This document shows, in pieces, positions 37,834-47,800 of a stretch of 48,408 bases of DNA. Source of the DNA: Bacteroidales bacterium (GTDB lineage: Bacteria; Bacteroidota; Bacteroidia; Bacteroidales; GCA-2748055); assembly GCA_029938715.1 (NCBI GenBank), contig JAOZUK010000019.1, positions 1 to 48,408 of the forward strand, read 5' to 3'. Numbering within the stretch: position 1 is the first letter of the stretch; each line of letters opens with the position of its first letter. The notes under the pieces were generated by a model. That model ran no database searches. It was not told where the DNA came from and was given only the letters and a program-made list of their open reading frames with translations. Made by a program: the position numbers and the translations under genes.

Positions 37834-39648
37834 CTATTGGATTGTGTAAACAAAATTGAATCGTCCGCCGGGTGCTGTATCACCGTTGATATAGAAGTCC
37901 ATAATATTCCCATTTTCCTGCATATTATCGTTCCATTTAAACTCTATATCAATCGCTTCTCCTTTGAGATTCAATATACTCCGTTTGATCTCCAGTTCAA
38001 GTTTGTTGTTATTGACTGCGAACTCTGTCTGAGCAACAGCTTCCCATTCCCAGCGGTCACCAACATTTTTCTCAATAATTGCTTTGCCATCTGATGGACT
38101 CACCCGGTTGATGATAAAATCATAGCCATTCCACCCGGTTGATTTATCTCGATCCGTATCAATAAAGAGCATCATCCAATTGCGGTCATTAATGGGTGAA
38201 AGTTTTTCCGCCGTTTCTACGTAGAAGAAGATTTTGTCTGCATCACGGGCCACCTTTGCTCCAATAATGTCATTCCTTCCCGTATTATTGGTATAGTATT
38301 GGTCATATCGGCCTCTGTGATCCCGATGTATGGTATTTCCTTTATAGTGTTTGTAGTATGGTGCAACATCAGTCCATTCGTTTGCTTTACCAATCCTGAT
38401 GGTTGTTGGATCCGAAACTTTTACAGGAGCCTCCATCCCCTTAAATTTCCTGATATTGTCAATGAGTTGCATATAATACACATCACCTTTATCCCCCCAA
38501 CCTTTATTGGGTTCAATATCCCGGCTGTGGTCCCAGTCAAACTGATCGACAAACGAGAAAGGATCGCCTGTCCAGCTATGTTCAGGTAGCCATTGACCAG
38601 CAATATATTCGTTCCATCCGGTGATGAATACAAGCTCAGGGTCAACTTCGAAGGCGCGTTCCCATTGCTCCTGAAAATTCCATCCGTATAAATACCCATC
38701 CACCCTGGGATCAAAACCGTTTCTTTTACTGTAACTCCGTGCGAAGGCTCCGGGCAGGTTAAAGGCGCTACAATGTCCGTTTGTAGCCGGACATGCATTT
38801 TGTGCCACACCCACAGTAAGCTGCTCAAAACGGCCGTTCTCACCTTCTATATAGCCATGTTGCGGATAATTTTCCAGCCAACCCCATTGGTCATTTCGTC
38901 TGGGACCATCCACATAATCGGGCTGACCCGGACGGAAGGTAAAGAAATCGGCAATCTCTTTATCTTCTGCTGAATTGGTCAGGTTATCGGGGTAGCCCAT
39001 GATACAGGGTTTTCCTTTCCAGATAAACCACAGGTTTTTGTACCGGCCTGGTTTGTAGACATCGCGATAAAGCTGTCTGAGCGAAACCAGTGAATGGGGA
39101 AACGGGCCAAACGGCAGCAAATAGGCAATCTTAGGAACATTAACGCCGTCTTTATGCGCCTGGTCCCAGGTTTTCAGCAGCGCTTCGTAAGATTCCCGCC
39201 AGGTAATACTGCCATTGGTGCAGTCGAAAAAAACGGCATCAACTCCGGCATCGGCCAGCATTTCGGCATGTTTGCGTAAAACCCACGGATCAGTTGTTTT
39301 ATAATACCCAAGCAGTGGCTGCTCCCAGAAGAAAAACCCGGGTTGTTTGTCTCCCCAGGCTGGATGATGGTAGTCTTTCATTGCTTCTGGATACTCCCGG
39401 ACAATTTCAGTGATGTTTTTTACCCCATAGGTGGTGTCGTCATCTCCCTGATGCCAGGTCCAGTAAAACATGGCAATAACCTTATCCTCTCTCTTCTCTC
39501 CTGCATCGTTGTAATCACTGACTTTTCGGCCCAGTGCATCTGTTGCTGCCCACTGATCACTTGAAACAAGCTGTGCTGTAACGTTTTCTGTACAAAATAC
39601 AATTATGGCAAAAGCCGCGATTGATTTAAATAGATTTCGCTTTTTCAT
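37834..39648 (-). CDS. secreted TIM-barrel glycosidase-like protein with C-terminal CBM9/DOMON-like domain
   Basis: This is a 604-residue protein with a Sec signal ending VTAQ (residue 26). The GH71/GH99-like barrel (about 30-400) contains VIAMFYWTWHQGD (57-69), HAEMLADAGVDAVFFDCTNG with D142, CIMGYPDN and FITGWNEYIAGQW with E347; the acid pair D142/E347 is a plausible catalytic set. Residues of about 415-604 read as a CBM9/DOMON-like beta-sandwich (KIFFYVETAE, MMLFIDTDRDKSTGWNGYDF, LELEIKRS). The product may act on, or bind to, polysaccharide outside the inner membrane. No family number is offered. It overlaps the upstream gene by four bases (ATGA), so translation is coupled. A truncated relative remains at 33153-33305. 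Confidence 0.6.
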   Translation of the reverse strand: MKKRNLFKSIAAFAIIVFCTENVTAQLVSSDQWAATDALGRKVSDYNDAGEKREDKVIAMFYWTWHQGDDDTTYGVKNITEIVREYPEAMKDYHHPAWGDKQPGFFFWEQPLLGYYKTTDPWVLRKHAEMLADAGVDAVFFDCTNGSITWRESYEALLKTWDQAHKDGVNVPKIAYLLPFGPFPHSLVSLRQLYRDVYKPGRYKNLWFIWKGKPCIMGYPDNLTNSAEDKEIADFFTFRPGQPDYVDGPRRNDQWGWLENYPQHGYIEGENGRFEQLTVGVAQNACPATNGHCSAFNLPGAFARSYSKRNGFDPRVDGYLYGWNFQEQWERAFEVDPELVFITGWNEYIAGQWLPEHSWTGDPFSFVDQFDWDHSRDIEPNKGWGDKGDVYYMQLIDNIRKFKGMEAPVKVSDPTTIRIGKANEWTDVAPYYKHYKGNTIHRDHRGRYDQYYTNNTGRNDIIGAKVARDADKIFFYVETAEKLSPINDRNWMMLFIDTDRDKSTGWNGYDFIINRVSPSDGKAIIEKNVGDRWEWEAVAQTEFAVNNNKLELEIKRSILNLKGEAIDIEFKWNDNMQENGNIMDFYINGDTAPGGRFNFVYTIQ

Positions 39649-41891
39649 AATCCAGACTCAACCAGAATTTGCAAACCATCTCCCATTATTTCAAGCACAT
39701 CACCCTGTTTCACGCTCCTCACCTCTTCAAAGGGCGAATATAGTTGGGCCTTTTTAATGTCCTTATGGGTGAATTCCCAAACATAACTGATTGGCTCCGG
39801 AGAATCATTTACAACTACAATGGCACGCTGACCGGTGTCCATGTCACCATGAACACGGTAATGAAGGAGGGTGGATTCCTTTAACTGATCCCCGGATCCA
39901 CCACCCATACCGGGCATTTCTCCGGGTGCGGCCACATTTACTGATTCACCACCTTCACTCTTCCCGGTAGCATTCTCAACCACTTCCATTACGGAAGCAT
40001 CCAGTTTGTCGTAGTATTTACCCAGGAAAATAATATCCAACAGATCCTTACGAATACGCTCCACTTCCTGAATATAATTGGCAAGGTCCTTATAAAGTGG
40101 CTGATCCAGTGATCCCTGGTAACTATCGGGTTCCACACAGATCACTGATCCGGTCAGCAATGCTCCATTTATACCCCGGAAATCCCGGGGATTGGAAACA
40201 TGCATGCATGAAGTCCATTCCGGAAAGACATACCTGAAGGTAGAAATATCCAGGCCCCAGGCATTGCGGTACCCCACATCGAAATAGGGGATCAGGCGGT
40301 CAAAACCAAATTCAGAGGCCATGCGGAAATCGGGATCTATTTCCAGGCATTGATCATAGAGCCGGCCAATGGCCTGTACCAATCCTTCACAGAGTGCCAC
40401 ATCAGGCTTCATGGTATTCAGGGGATTGAAATCGAGGGCCCCACCCACACACACTTTGTCGATCTGAAATCCATGGGCGCCATCTCTGACCAGATCCAGA
40501 AACTGATCAGATAGTATCTTTTCTATTTCAGGAGTTACAGATGAACGGACATGGTACCGTACATTCAACTGCTTTCTTGCCATCAGTGTACTTTCTCCCC
40601 AGCCCATCCAAATGTTTTGTTGCCCGTACCCATCCAGTTGCTTGTACTTATTCAACTCACTTTTATACCAATCCGTATTCTGATCAAGGATGTTGTAATT
40701 ATTGAATACCAGGCATTTACCACCCTTTGAATCAATGGATTTCATCAACGCCCGGAATCCTTCCCGACCCCCCAGCTTTTCCTCTGGCTGGTATACCGGG
40801 TAATCCCGTTCCAGTCCACCCTTGTCCCAGCCTATCAATTCAAAGCAGTCAATGCCATATTTCTGCGCATCCACTGTCCAGCTGTCATAGGTTTTATAAT
40901 CTGCTATGATCTTATCTTCCGGCTGATAAATAATGGAAGTGAACCATGCACTTTTTTTCCTCAGCCAGCTATTGGAATTATCAAACGGGAAATGTGCCAT
41001 GAACCATTCTCTGTAAAACTGCGATCCCTGGTGCCAGTCTCCCTGGTGAGCACGGATAATAAACTCTCCCGCTTCCAGTGTTTCTCCTGAATGGATATAG
41101 GGATACCGTACATGCGAGAATATCAAACCCACCGGGTGTCCTGCTGCCTGTTCGGTGGTCAGCCAGGCCTCCCGTCCGCCACTTCTGTTAGGCATGAGGT
41201 AGGTATGCCAGGTACTGAAGCGAAAGACAGGATCGTGGTAGGCCAGGTAAAGGCCCAGGTCAGCCTCCTCATCGTAGATATCCCACCAGGGCATCACCAT
41301 GCCCGGATAATCCAGAGACCATTCTGCTGCCTCAGCACCCAGTCCGCGTCCTCCCGGATAATGTTTGAATAGGGATATGTTATGGCTGGAATTGGTATTA
41401 TAATTGGGGGTGGCCAGTTTAGCGTCCCGATGGGTTCCAAACTGTTTCCATCCGCCGATGCGGGGAAACCAGAATTCTGAGATGGCTTCAGAATGATGAT
41501 TAGTGAGGCTTGATTTGAAGCTCACATAATCATCAACAAGTGAAACAGAATAACTCAGATCCACCGGGAATTCTCCCTGGGGGGAAGACATGCCTGAAAA
41601 TTTCACGGAAATTGAATTCCCGTCTCGCGTGACTTCATAGGGCTTTTGATCCATTCCGTCGATATAATTGGCCTGGTAGTCTTCCAATGGCAGACAGATC
41701 CGGAAATTTGATACCAGCTGTTTCTCTTCGATGAGTTCAGATTGGTTCGCTTTCACAAATAAGGAGGTGATCGCCCCGGTTTGCTCATCCACCGAAATCC
41801 TGAAATGATCATTCTCAATGGTAAGCGATGTCCCGAAAAGTGTTATAACACTTATAAATAGTGCAACAAGAATAAGGCTTGATCTTTTCAT
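39645..41891 (-). CDS. DUF6259-like TIM-barrel glycosidase candidate
   Basis: This is a 748-residue protein with a short signal peptide (to about residue 21). Residues of about 22-290 are an N-terminal beta-supersandwich (LTIENDHFRISVDEQTGAI), as in clan GH-D and GH31-type enzymes. The barrel (about 310-620) includes IDCFELIGWDKGGLERDYP, GGKCLVFNNYN, HGFQIDKVCVG with D478, and FRMASEFGFDRL with E527; D478 after strand 4 is a good nucleophile candidate. A C-terminal beta domain follows an unusual Gly/Met-rich insertion (about 644-670). I associate it with the DUF6259 family with moderate certainty; its substrate is unknown. It shares an ATGA overlap with the 37834 gene. Confidence 0.55.
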   Translation of the reverse strand: MKRSSLILVALFISVITLFGTSLTIENDHFRISVDEQTGAITSLFVKANQSELIEEKQLVSNFRICLPLEDYQANYIDGMDQKPYEVTRDGNSISVKFSGMSSPQGEFPVDLSYSVSLVDDYVSFKSSLTNHHSEAISEFWFPRIGGWKQFGTHRDAKLATPNYNTNSSHNISLFKHYPGGRGLGAEAAEWSLDYPGMVMPWWDIYDEEADLGLYLAYHDPVFRFSTWHTYLMPNRSGGREAWLTTEQAAGHPVGLIFSHVRYPYIHSGETLEAGEFIIRAHQGDWHQGSQFYREWFMAHFPFDNSNSWLRKKSAWFTSIIYQPEDKIIADYKTYDSWTVDAQKYGIDCFELIGWDKGGLERDYPVYQPEEKLGGREGFRALMKSIDSKGGKCLVFNNYNILDQNTDWYKSELNKYKQLDGYGQQNIWMGWGESTLMARKQLNVRYHVRSSVTPEIEKILSDQFLDLVRDGAHGFQIDKVCVGGALDFNPLNTMKPDVALCEGLVQAIGRLYDQCLEIDPDFRMASEFGFDRLIPYFDVGYRNAWGLDISTFRYVFPEWTSCMHVSNPRDFRGINGALLTGSVICVEPDSYQGSLDQPLYKDLANYIQEVERIRKDLLDIIFLGKYYDKLDASVMEVVENATGKSEGGESVNVAAPGEMPGMGGGSGDQLKESTLLHYRVHGDMDTGQRAIVVVNDSPEPISYVWEFTHKDIKKAQLYSPFEEVRSVKQGDVLEIMGDGLQILVESGL

Positions 41892-41906
41892 CGATATATT
41901 TTTTAG

Positions 41907-43106
41907 TTATTGAATATTGTGATCCGTTTTTAGTTCTGCGGCCTTTTGCAAATCACTTAGCTTAAATTCTGAAATCTCGATATCCTCTTTATTTGTGGCA
42001 TAGATTACCCAGAGCGAACCTTTGTGCTCAATGGCATGAGGATACTGAAAAGTGCGGCTGTTCTTGGCGCTTCCCGGGTAACGCAGTTCAGGTGCATTAT
42101 ACCGGAGCAGGGATGTATTGGAAAAAGTCCATCCGTCAAGGCTGAATGTGACCGCCAGTGGATCCCGCGTCTTTCCGGGATTATTGATAAGATAGTACTC
42201 CCCGCTTGACAGGCGGCCCGTAAAACTTTTTGCGGGGGTGTCGGGGTAGTTTGTCTTAAGGGGAGTCGAGAATGTAAGACCATCATCCATGCTGATGGAA
42301 TGATACAAAAAACCTTCACGCGCCTTATCCCGAAAGATAAGGTGCACAACTTCATCAGGTCCGATGTACCAGGTTGGTTCACTCATGCGGGCGACAGGTG
42401 GTTCCTCCGGCAATATAGTTGAGGTCCACACCTCGCCCTTTAGTGTATTGGAAAGTACAGTGTACACCTTACGTTGGGGTCCGTCTCGACGTGTCATGAA
42501 CAGCCTGTTCTTAATGGGACGTGGCGGATAATTATTCATGAAATCATCCAGGAAAATACCACAATCGATCCATTTTTCCCCGTCCCATTCAAAGCGCAAT
42601 AGCTTCAGATTCTCCCATCCTCTTTTATAAACATCTGGTCCAAGACCGATAATACTATCCATATATCCCACAAGTGCAATGAACTTACCATCAAGCTCAT
42701 AAAAACCGCGTGCAACAACCAACCCGGGTTTTCCATCAGAGGCAACAGGCGAATCAGTGATAACTATGGGAGGATCCCAGTGATGGCCATCCGTGGATGT
42801 GGAGTAATGGATGACCTGATCCCGGTCGCTCTCATTGACTGGACCTGAAGACCACATGGCCCAGAACTTATGATCATACCTGATCAGGTAGGAATGCAGG
42901 TTAAACTGCCATTCACCTTCATTTGCACGGTACACAGTGCTGGTTTGAGAAGGAATCAATGACAGGCTGCTGAAATCGTTGAAAGCATCCGGATCATTAA
43001 GCAGCTGGGTAACATCATGCTTATCCGGGGATGCCTTCTCACGTTGTTCGCCTTTACATGCGACGAGCAGCAATAAGAAAATTATTAGAAATGTTCTTTG
43101 AATCAT
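41907..43106 (-). CDS. sialidase-like beta-propeller lipoprotein
   Basis: This is a 399-residue lipoprotein (LLLVAC, cysteine 17). Repeated segments with degenerate Asp-box character are visible (YSTSTDGHHWDPP, SISMDDGLTFSTP, FSLDGWTFSNT), indicating a five- or six-bladed propeller of the sialidase/BNR type. A canonical GH33 FRIP motif and a convincing arginine triad are not visible, so sialidase activity is not claimed; other exo-glycosidases and polysaccharide lyases share this fold. The C-terminal part (FQYPHAIEHKGSLWVIYATNKEDIEISEF) closes the propeller. It begins 118 bases after the DoxX-fusion stop and ends 15 bases before the DUF6259-like gene. Confidence 0.65.
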   Translation of the reverse strand: MIQRTFLIIFLLLLVACKGEQREKASPDKHDVTQLLNDPDAFNDFSSLSLIPSQTSTVYRANEGEWQFNLHSYLIRYDHKFWAMWSSGPVNESDRDQVIHYSTSTDGHHWDPPIVITDSPVASDGKPGLVVARGFYELDGKFIALVGYMDSIIGLGPDVYKRGWENLKLLRFEWDGEKWIDCGIFLDDFMNNYPPRPIKNRLFMTRRDGPQRKVYTVLSNTLKGEVWTSTILPEEPPVARMSEPTWYIGPDEVVHLIFRDKAREGFLYHSISMDDGLTFSTPLKTNYPDTPAKSFTGRLSSGEYYLINNPGKTRDPLAVTFSLDGWTFSNTSLLRYNAPELRYPGSAKNSRTFQYPHAIEHKGSLWVIYATNKEDIEISEFKLSDLQKAAELKTDHNIQ

Positions 43107-43211
43107 ATCTCATTGATTTGTCTTCACAGGCAGAGTGAATAAATATACATCAATGGATAAAGCTGAACAATGCACAAACCGGACTTTGATTTGCATAAAA
43201 TGATCACACAT

Positions 43212-43233
43212 TTTGCCTGAGCACTCAGGCAAA
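43212..43233 (-). terminator. perfect 9-bp hairpin containing the stop codon of the DoxX-fusion gene
   Basis: TTTGCCTGA / TCAGGCAAA form a perfect 9-bp stem with a 4-base loop. The gene's last codons (Phe-Ala-stop) are the 5' arm on the minus strand. No T-run follows, so it is either an unusual terminator or an mRNA 3'-end or processing element between the DoxX-fusion gene and the propeller gene. Confidence 0.45.
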
Positions 43234-44802
43234 CCAGCTTCTTTCTCTTTTTAAGTCGGAATTTAGAATGTTGTAAGCAATATTGGCATTGGGGATCACC
43301 TGGAAATCAAACATTCCAACGCAAATAAAGTCTGCTCCATTTTCAAAGGCGTATTTAAATCCCTCTTCAGGTTTAATGGCTCCTGCAGCAAGCACTTTAT
43401 AGCCAATCCAGGGTGTTTTACATTTTTTAAAAAATGCAGTTACTTCCTCAGCCGAAGCACACCAACTGTTATCATGAAATTGATCTCGATCCAGACCTCC
43501 ATTTTTAAGGTCATGCATAAATTCATTGCGGTTTTCAGGGGGAATAGCTGACCAATATTTATCGTGATGAAAGGTTTTCATGAAAAAATCCGTTTCAATT
43601 CCATTTTCGACACATGCCATGGGTACCTGGATCGCGTGACCAGCTGTTCCGGCAATTAAACCCTGACTTCTGATATATTCGATGGGTTTTGCGAGATCTT
43701 CCAGGCGATTTTCATATACCAGCTCATCGGCAATGCCACCCATAACAAAAGCCCCGACAGCCCCGGCATCAATTGCCATCTGAATGTTGGTAAAGTCATC
43801 ATCTTTCGGATATGTCTGTGCCAGCCACTGAATTTTACCACCTCTTTTCCTGTACTTTTCCAGTATTCTGATGGTTTGTTCATCTGTTCTGAAAACAATT
43901 GTATTGATACCACAGGCTTCATACAGCCATAGATTTTCAATCACCTTCTCATCGGTAAAGTAATTCTTAATCATATCTGACACATAGATCAAATCCCGGG
44001 CATGGGCAAAACCAGCTACCAGGTTCCCTCCCGGTAAAATTCTGCTCATCTCAACATGTTTGATTTTACCTTTCGGAACTTTTCCTTTTAGTTCGCTAAT
44101 ATCCCAGGTTTTCGCACTCATTATTGTAGCGCTGGATATGGCGTTGACCTCATTTAAATTACTCTCCTCAAAACTTAACCAACCGTTCCTTTTTGCCATC
44201 CCAAAAAATGCAACCCCCAGTACAGGTACTGTAGCAAGATTTTTAATCATTTCTCTCCGGGTATTTATGCCCGATTCATGGCTCTCATGGTTTTCTGCCT
44301 GAGGAAATACCCTCTCCTTACGACGTTGATAGATAACTTTTAAAAACCGATCAAGGCTCCATAGGTAGTTCTTCTTCAATACAACAAATACAACTAATAT
44401 TCCTGCTTCAATTAAGGTTAAATTGACCAGGAAGAAATGGCCCTGAGCGGGTATGCTCGAGTCAATAAATGGAGGATTTGCCACGTAATACATAAGCAGT
44501 ATCAGGATACCTGAAATACTGGCCAAGCGCGTAAACAGGCCCAAGAACAGACCTAAGCCAATCAATACTAATCCCCAGATATTTAAAAAATCAACAAACT
44601 CCAGGGCTGCAGGATTGGAGATGATCCAATGAAAAAAACCAGACAGGAGCCATTTTGATTCCATTAAATAAGAGGCACTTGACCAGCCTGGTAAAGCCAG
44701 CTTCGATAGCCCTTCATATAAGAAGTGCCACCCCAATAATACCCGTAGTGTAGTTAATACCACTACTTGCATATTTGCTTGTTGATCTCTATTTTCTTTC
44801 AT
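43225..44802 (-). CDS. DoxX-family membrane domain fused to a TIM-barrel domain
   Basis: This is a 525-residue protein with no N-terminal export signal. Residues 13-35, 72-91, 94-110 and 120-145 form four membrane helices of the DoxX family (GWHFLYEGLSKLALPGW is typical). A charged linker (about 155-180) is followed by TRREMIKNL, a twin-arginine-like start, and a hydrophobic segment to about 201. From about 230 on there is a soluble TIM-barrel-like domain: IKHVEMSRILPGG, NTIVFRTDEQTIRIL, AIDAGAVGAFVMGG, IAGTAGHAIQVP and GYKVLAAGAIKPEEGFKYAFENGADFICVGMFD. The barrel would sit outside the cytoplasm if the internal segment is exported. The substrate is unknown. An alternative start at Met11 is possible. 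Confidence 0.7.
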   Translation of the reverse strand: MKENRDQQANMQVVVLTTLRVLLGWHFLYEGLSKLALPGWSSASYLMESKWLLSGFFHWIISNPAALEFVDFLNIWGLVLIGLGLFLGLFTRLASISGILILLMYYVANPPFIDSSIPAQGHFFLVNLTLIEAGILVVFVVLKKNYLWSLDRFLKVIYQRRKERVFPQAENHESHESGINTRREMIKNLATVPVLGVAFFGMAKRNGWLSFEESNLNEVNAISSATIMSAKTWDISELKGKVPKGKIKHVEMSRILPGGNLVAGFAHARDLIYVSDMIKNYFTDEKVIENLWLYEACGINTIVFRTDEQTIRILEKYRKRGGKIQWLAQTYPKDDDFTNIQMAIDAGAVGAFVMGGIADELVYENRLEDLAKPIEYIRSQGLIAGTAGHAIQVPMACVENGIETDFFMKTFHHDKYWSAIPPENRNEFMHDLKNGGLDRDQFHDNSWCASAEEVTAFFKKCKTPWIGYKVLAAGAIKPEEGFKYAFENGADFICVGMFDFQVIPNANIAYNILNSDLKRERSWFA

Positions 44803-44807
44803 AAAAA

Positions 44808-44815
44808 CAAATTTA
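44808..44815 (-). promoter_or_regulatory. candidate -7 box (TAnnTTTG) of the DoxX-fusion gene
   Basis: TAAATTTG on the minus strand matches the Bacteroidota -7 consensus exactly and ends 5 bases before the ATG at 44802. If used, the mRNA would be nearly leaderless, or translation would start at Met11 about 30 bases further on. A convincing -33 TTTG at the right spacing is missing; a TTG lies 16 bases upstream of the box. Confidence 0.35.
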
Positions 44816-44888
44816 AAATAATGAAGAGTAACAATTAAACTAGTACAAATTTTCTCATAATTCGGGCATTTATTTGTATTAAGTGCTT

Positions 44889-47800
44889 CTACTTCTCGGC
44901 TGTGATAGCCACAATACCCAGGGCTGGCATTCTGCCCACACTGTTTATAGTGATACTTTCCACCTCATCTCCCTGGTTCAGATCAATGGTGATGATGCTA
45001 AAAACTGATTTTTCAGTTGAGATGACCGGACTTGTACTCCATCCTCTACCTGCGCTGTGATAACCATGGCTGCCTGATATCGGCATCCAGTTATCAATAT
45101 TCCCCGGATAACACAGGGTTTGCTTGACCAGATGAGGTTCAGGTGAACAAATTGCTACCTTTTGCTCTTCCTCCGGCTTATTACATCTCACAATAATTTG
45201 GCCCACTTCATCAGCAAATACATCTTTGTTATTTACATAGGACAATACCAGAAAGTGCATTTTACTTATCTCTTTGTCAACGTGAAATGTTACAGAAGGC
45301 GTTGATAAATTGTCACTCACAACCAACAGGCTGTCAGAGTGGAAATCAAAAACCTGTCCCATATCACTCTTTATGCGAAATATACTATCTCCAAGGCTTT
45401 CCCCCATATCTTTGAGTCCCTGAAGTGGATTCACAATCTGGTTTAAACCGAGTGCCCGGGTAGCATCAAAAATTCTGAACTTTTTCCAGTCCGTAGCTGT
45501 CTGATTTTTAGGGAATGGTAGAGAAAAACTCTGGCCGGTTCTTGCCTGTTCTATTAACTCGATCTCCATCACACTTTGTTCAACTTTAATATCTACAGGC
45601 CAGTAAAATGGCTGTTCTCCTCCATCCAATTTCACAAAGAAGGTGCGCCGGGAGAAGGTTTCCCCGGCCAATGATCCAAATTTCATGAAATCTTTCATCA
45701 ATCCCTGTGCAAGGATAAGTTCAGCCTTGTTTTTATTAAACTCTACACTTGTAAGCAATCCCGAGGGATCTCGTATTCCAATAATGGGACTGTTACCCGA
45801 ATGACACTGGAACTCGGTGCCTTCTTTAATTGTTGACGGGTACTCAAGATTTATTTCCAGTGGAGAAAAGTCAACTTTTACTGTATGGCGGGTTGATTTG
45901 GGGAGATCAATATTCATCTTTATCCCCTTAACAGCAGGTTTATACTGTGGTTGAACGGTCTTCCCATTTACAGTCACTTTATAGGAATTTGCAGGGGGCA
46001 GGATCCATTCCAGGGAGGTTGTTATAGCCTGGTTAAGCGTAAGATTCATCTCTCTTGATGTCTCCGTTTGCAGGATATCAAGTTCAATGTCCGGCAAAGA
46101 AATTGAAGCCTGGGGCCATGTGTCTGGAAGAGATGGAGCCAGCGTCAACACTTGCCCCCGATCTCTCCACCTGATTCCAAAAAGTCCCTCGATAATACCC
46201 TCAAGATAAAAAGATGCAGTAGGAGAAAAGGAAGTTCCTTCATTTTGAGCTGTTTCAGGAAAACAGCCCAGGTTTTGAGGTGCCATCACCAAATCCGCAA
46301 AGGCTTCAAACATCTCTCCTCCCTCATTGGAAAATCCTCCTGCACTGAAGGCCTGGGCAGCAATGGGCGTTTGTGGTGCCCCTTCCTGGCAACCAGTTGT
46401 GTGGGCAACATGCTCCGGGAAGTTGTTGCTCACATAAATGAGTCCACTGGGCGAAATTAAACGCTCCTTCATGTAGCGTAAAGAAGTGTACTTTCCGAAC
46501 ATGTCGGAGAAACCATACATTGAAGGCCAGGAAAAGGTGTGGTATTGTCCGTCCCAGTGTTTGATACCGTAATGGTCAACATAATAGAGGTACCTGCCCA
46601 GACCCGTATCCCAGATTTCTGCATCAAGGGTCGCCCGGGCAATTTTTTCCTGTTGGGCATACTTTTTAGTATCCTCTTCATTTCCAATGGCTTCTGCCAG
46701 TACCGACATGATACGCAACATCTCAATTCCGGCCATGCCGGCTGATCCCCCATCATTGGGTGTGTTAACGAAATCTTCCTGGTAACCAATCTGCTGATCG
46801 AAACCAATCAACAGATTTTTATCTTTATCATAGGTATTAAAAGTTTGCTCGAACACCCGTTTGGTTGGCTCATACAACTCCCGAATGGTGTTAAGATCTC
46901 CGGTTTTATCCAGATAGTGCTCCACATCCCACAGAAAATGGTGGTTCCATAAGAAGTCATTTCTGACCTTCCCACTGGGACAAAGATTATTGATTCGTCC
47001 GGTGGGATCAATATTGCGGCCATGTTCGAGCAGGCACAGCTTCGAACGTGTGGTCTGTCCCAAATGATCTGCTACTCTGGGATACATCATTGAATAGAGT
47101 GTGAGCCAGTGATCCAGCGATTCGATCCACCCCAGGGGTTGATAGTAACAGTACTCCAAACATAATACTCCCCATTTAAAGGTTTCATCGATATTATGTA
47201 CCGGAGTCTTAATGGCAGCAATGCGAACAATATCTTCAAAGTAAGAGGTGGTTTCTTGCAGTGCCATCCCCGGCTTGTCTGGAAGGAAACTATTTAGTTT
47301 TTTCTCCTCCTCGGCAAAACCTACTATTACATACAAATCATCGGTTTTGGATTTATCCGGACTGAAGATGGCCCTGGCCACATTTAGATCCGGATGCTTA
47401 ACAAACGGTACCAGCTTGCCATTTTCAAGACCCTTCACCCCAACAATTACCGACAAGTCGGGAGAAGAAATCACAGCCATACCGCTCTCTGCTTTTACGG
47501 AATTATTAGCTGCACATTCAAACCCATCCGATGCCAATAATTCGTATCTTACATGGGGCAGGACAAAACCTCCCCGGGCAAGACCACCATAGTTCACCAC
47601 AATCTGATCCCCTTTCTTCAATCCTGAAAGATTGGTTTTAAATATGGCTGCACCCTCCCGGTCAGGCGATTCTCTGCCATGTATAACGGGTACACATTCA
47701 ATATTGAAAAATACCCCTTCTACTGTTCCCGTGAGTCTGAATCCATGATTCTCAGGGATCCATCTTGCATCACCCGCATGATGAAACAGAAATTCCGTCC

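Noticed and set aside
41907-43106. Naming the propeller a sialidase (GH33)
   Set aside because: Asp-box-like repeats are present, but the FRIP motif and arginine triad are not visible, so only the fold is called.
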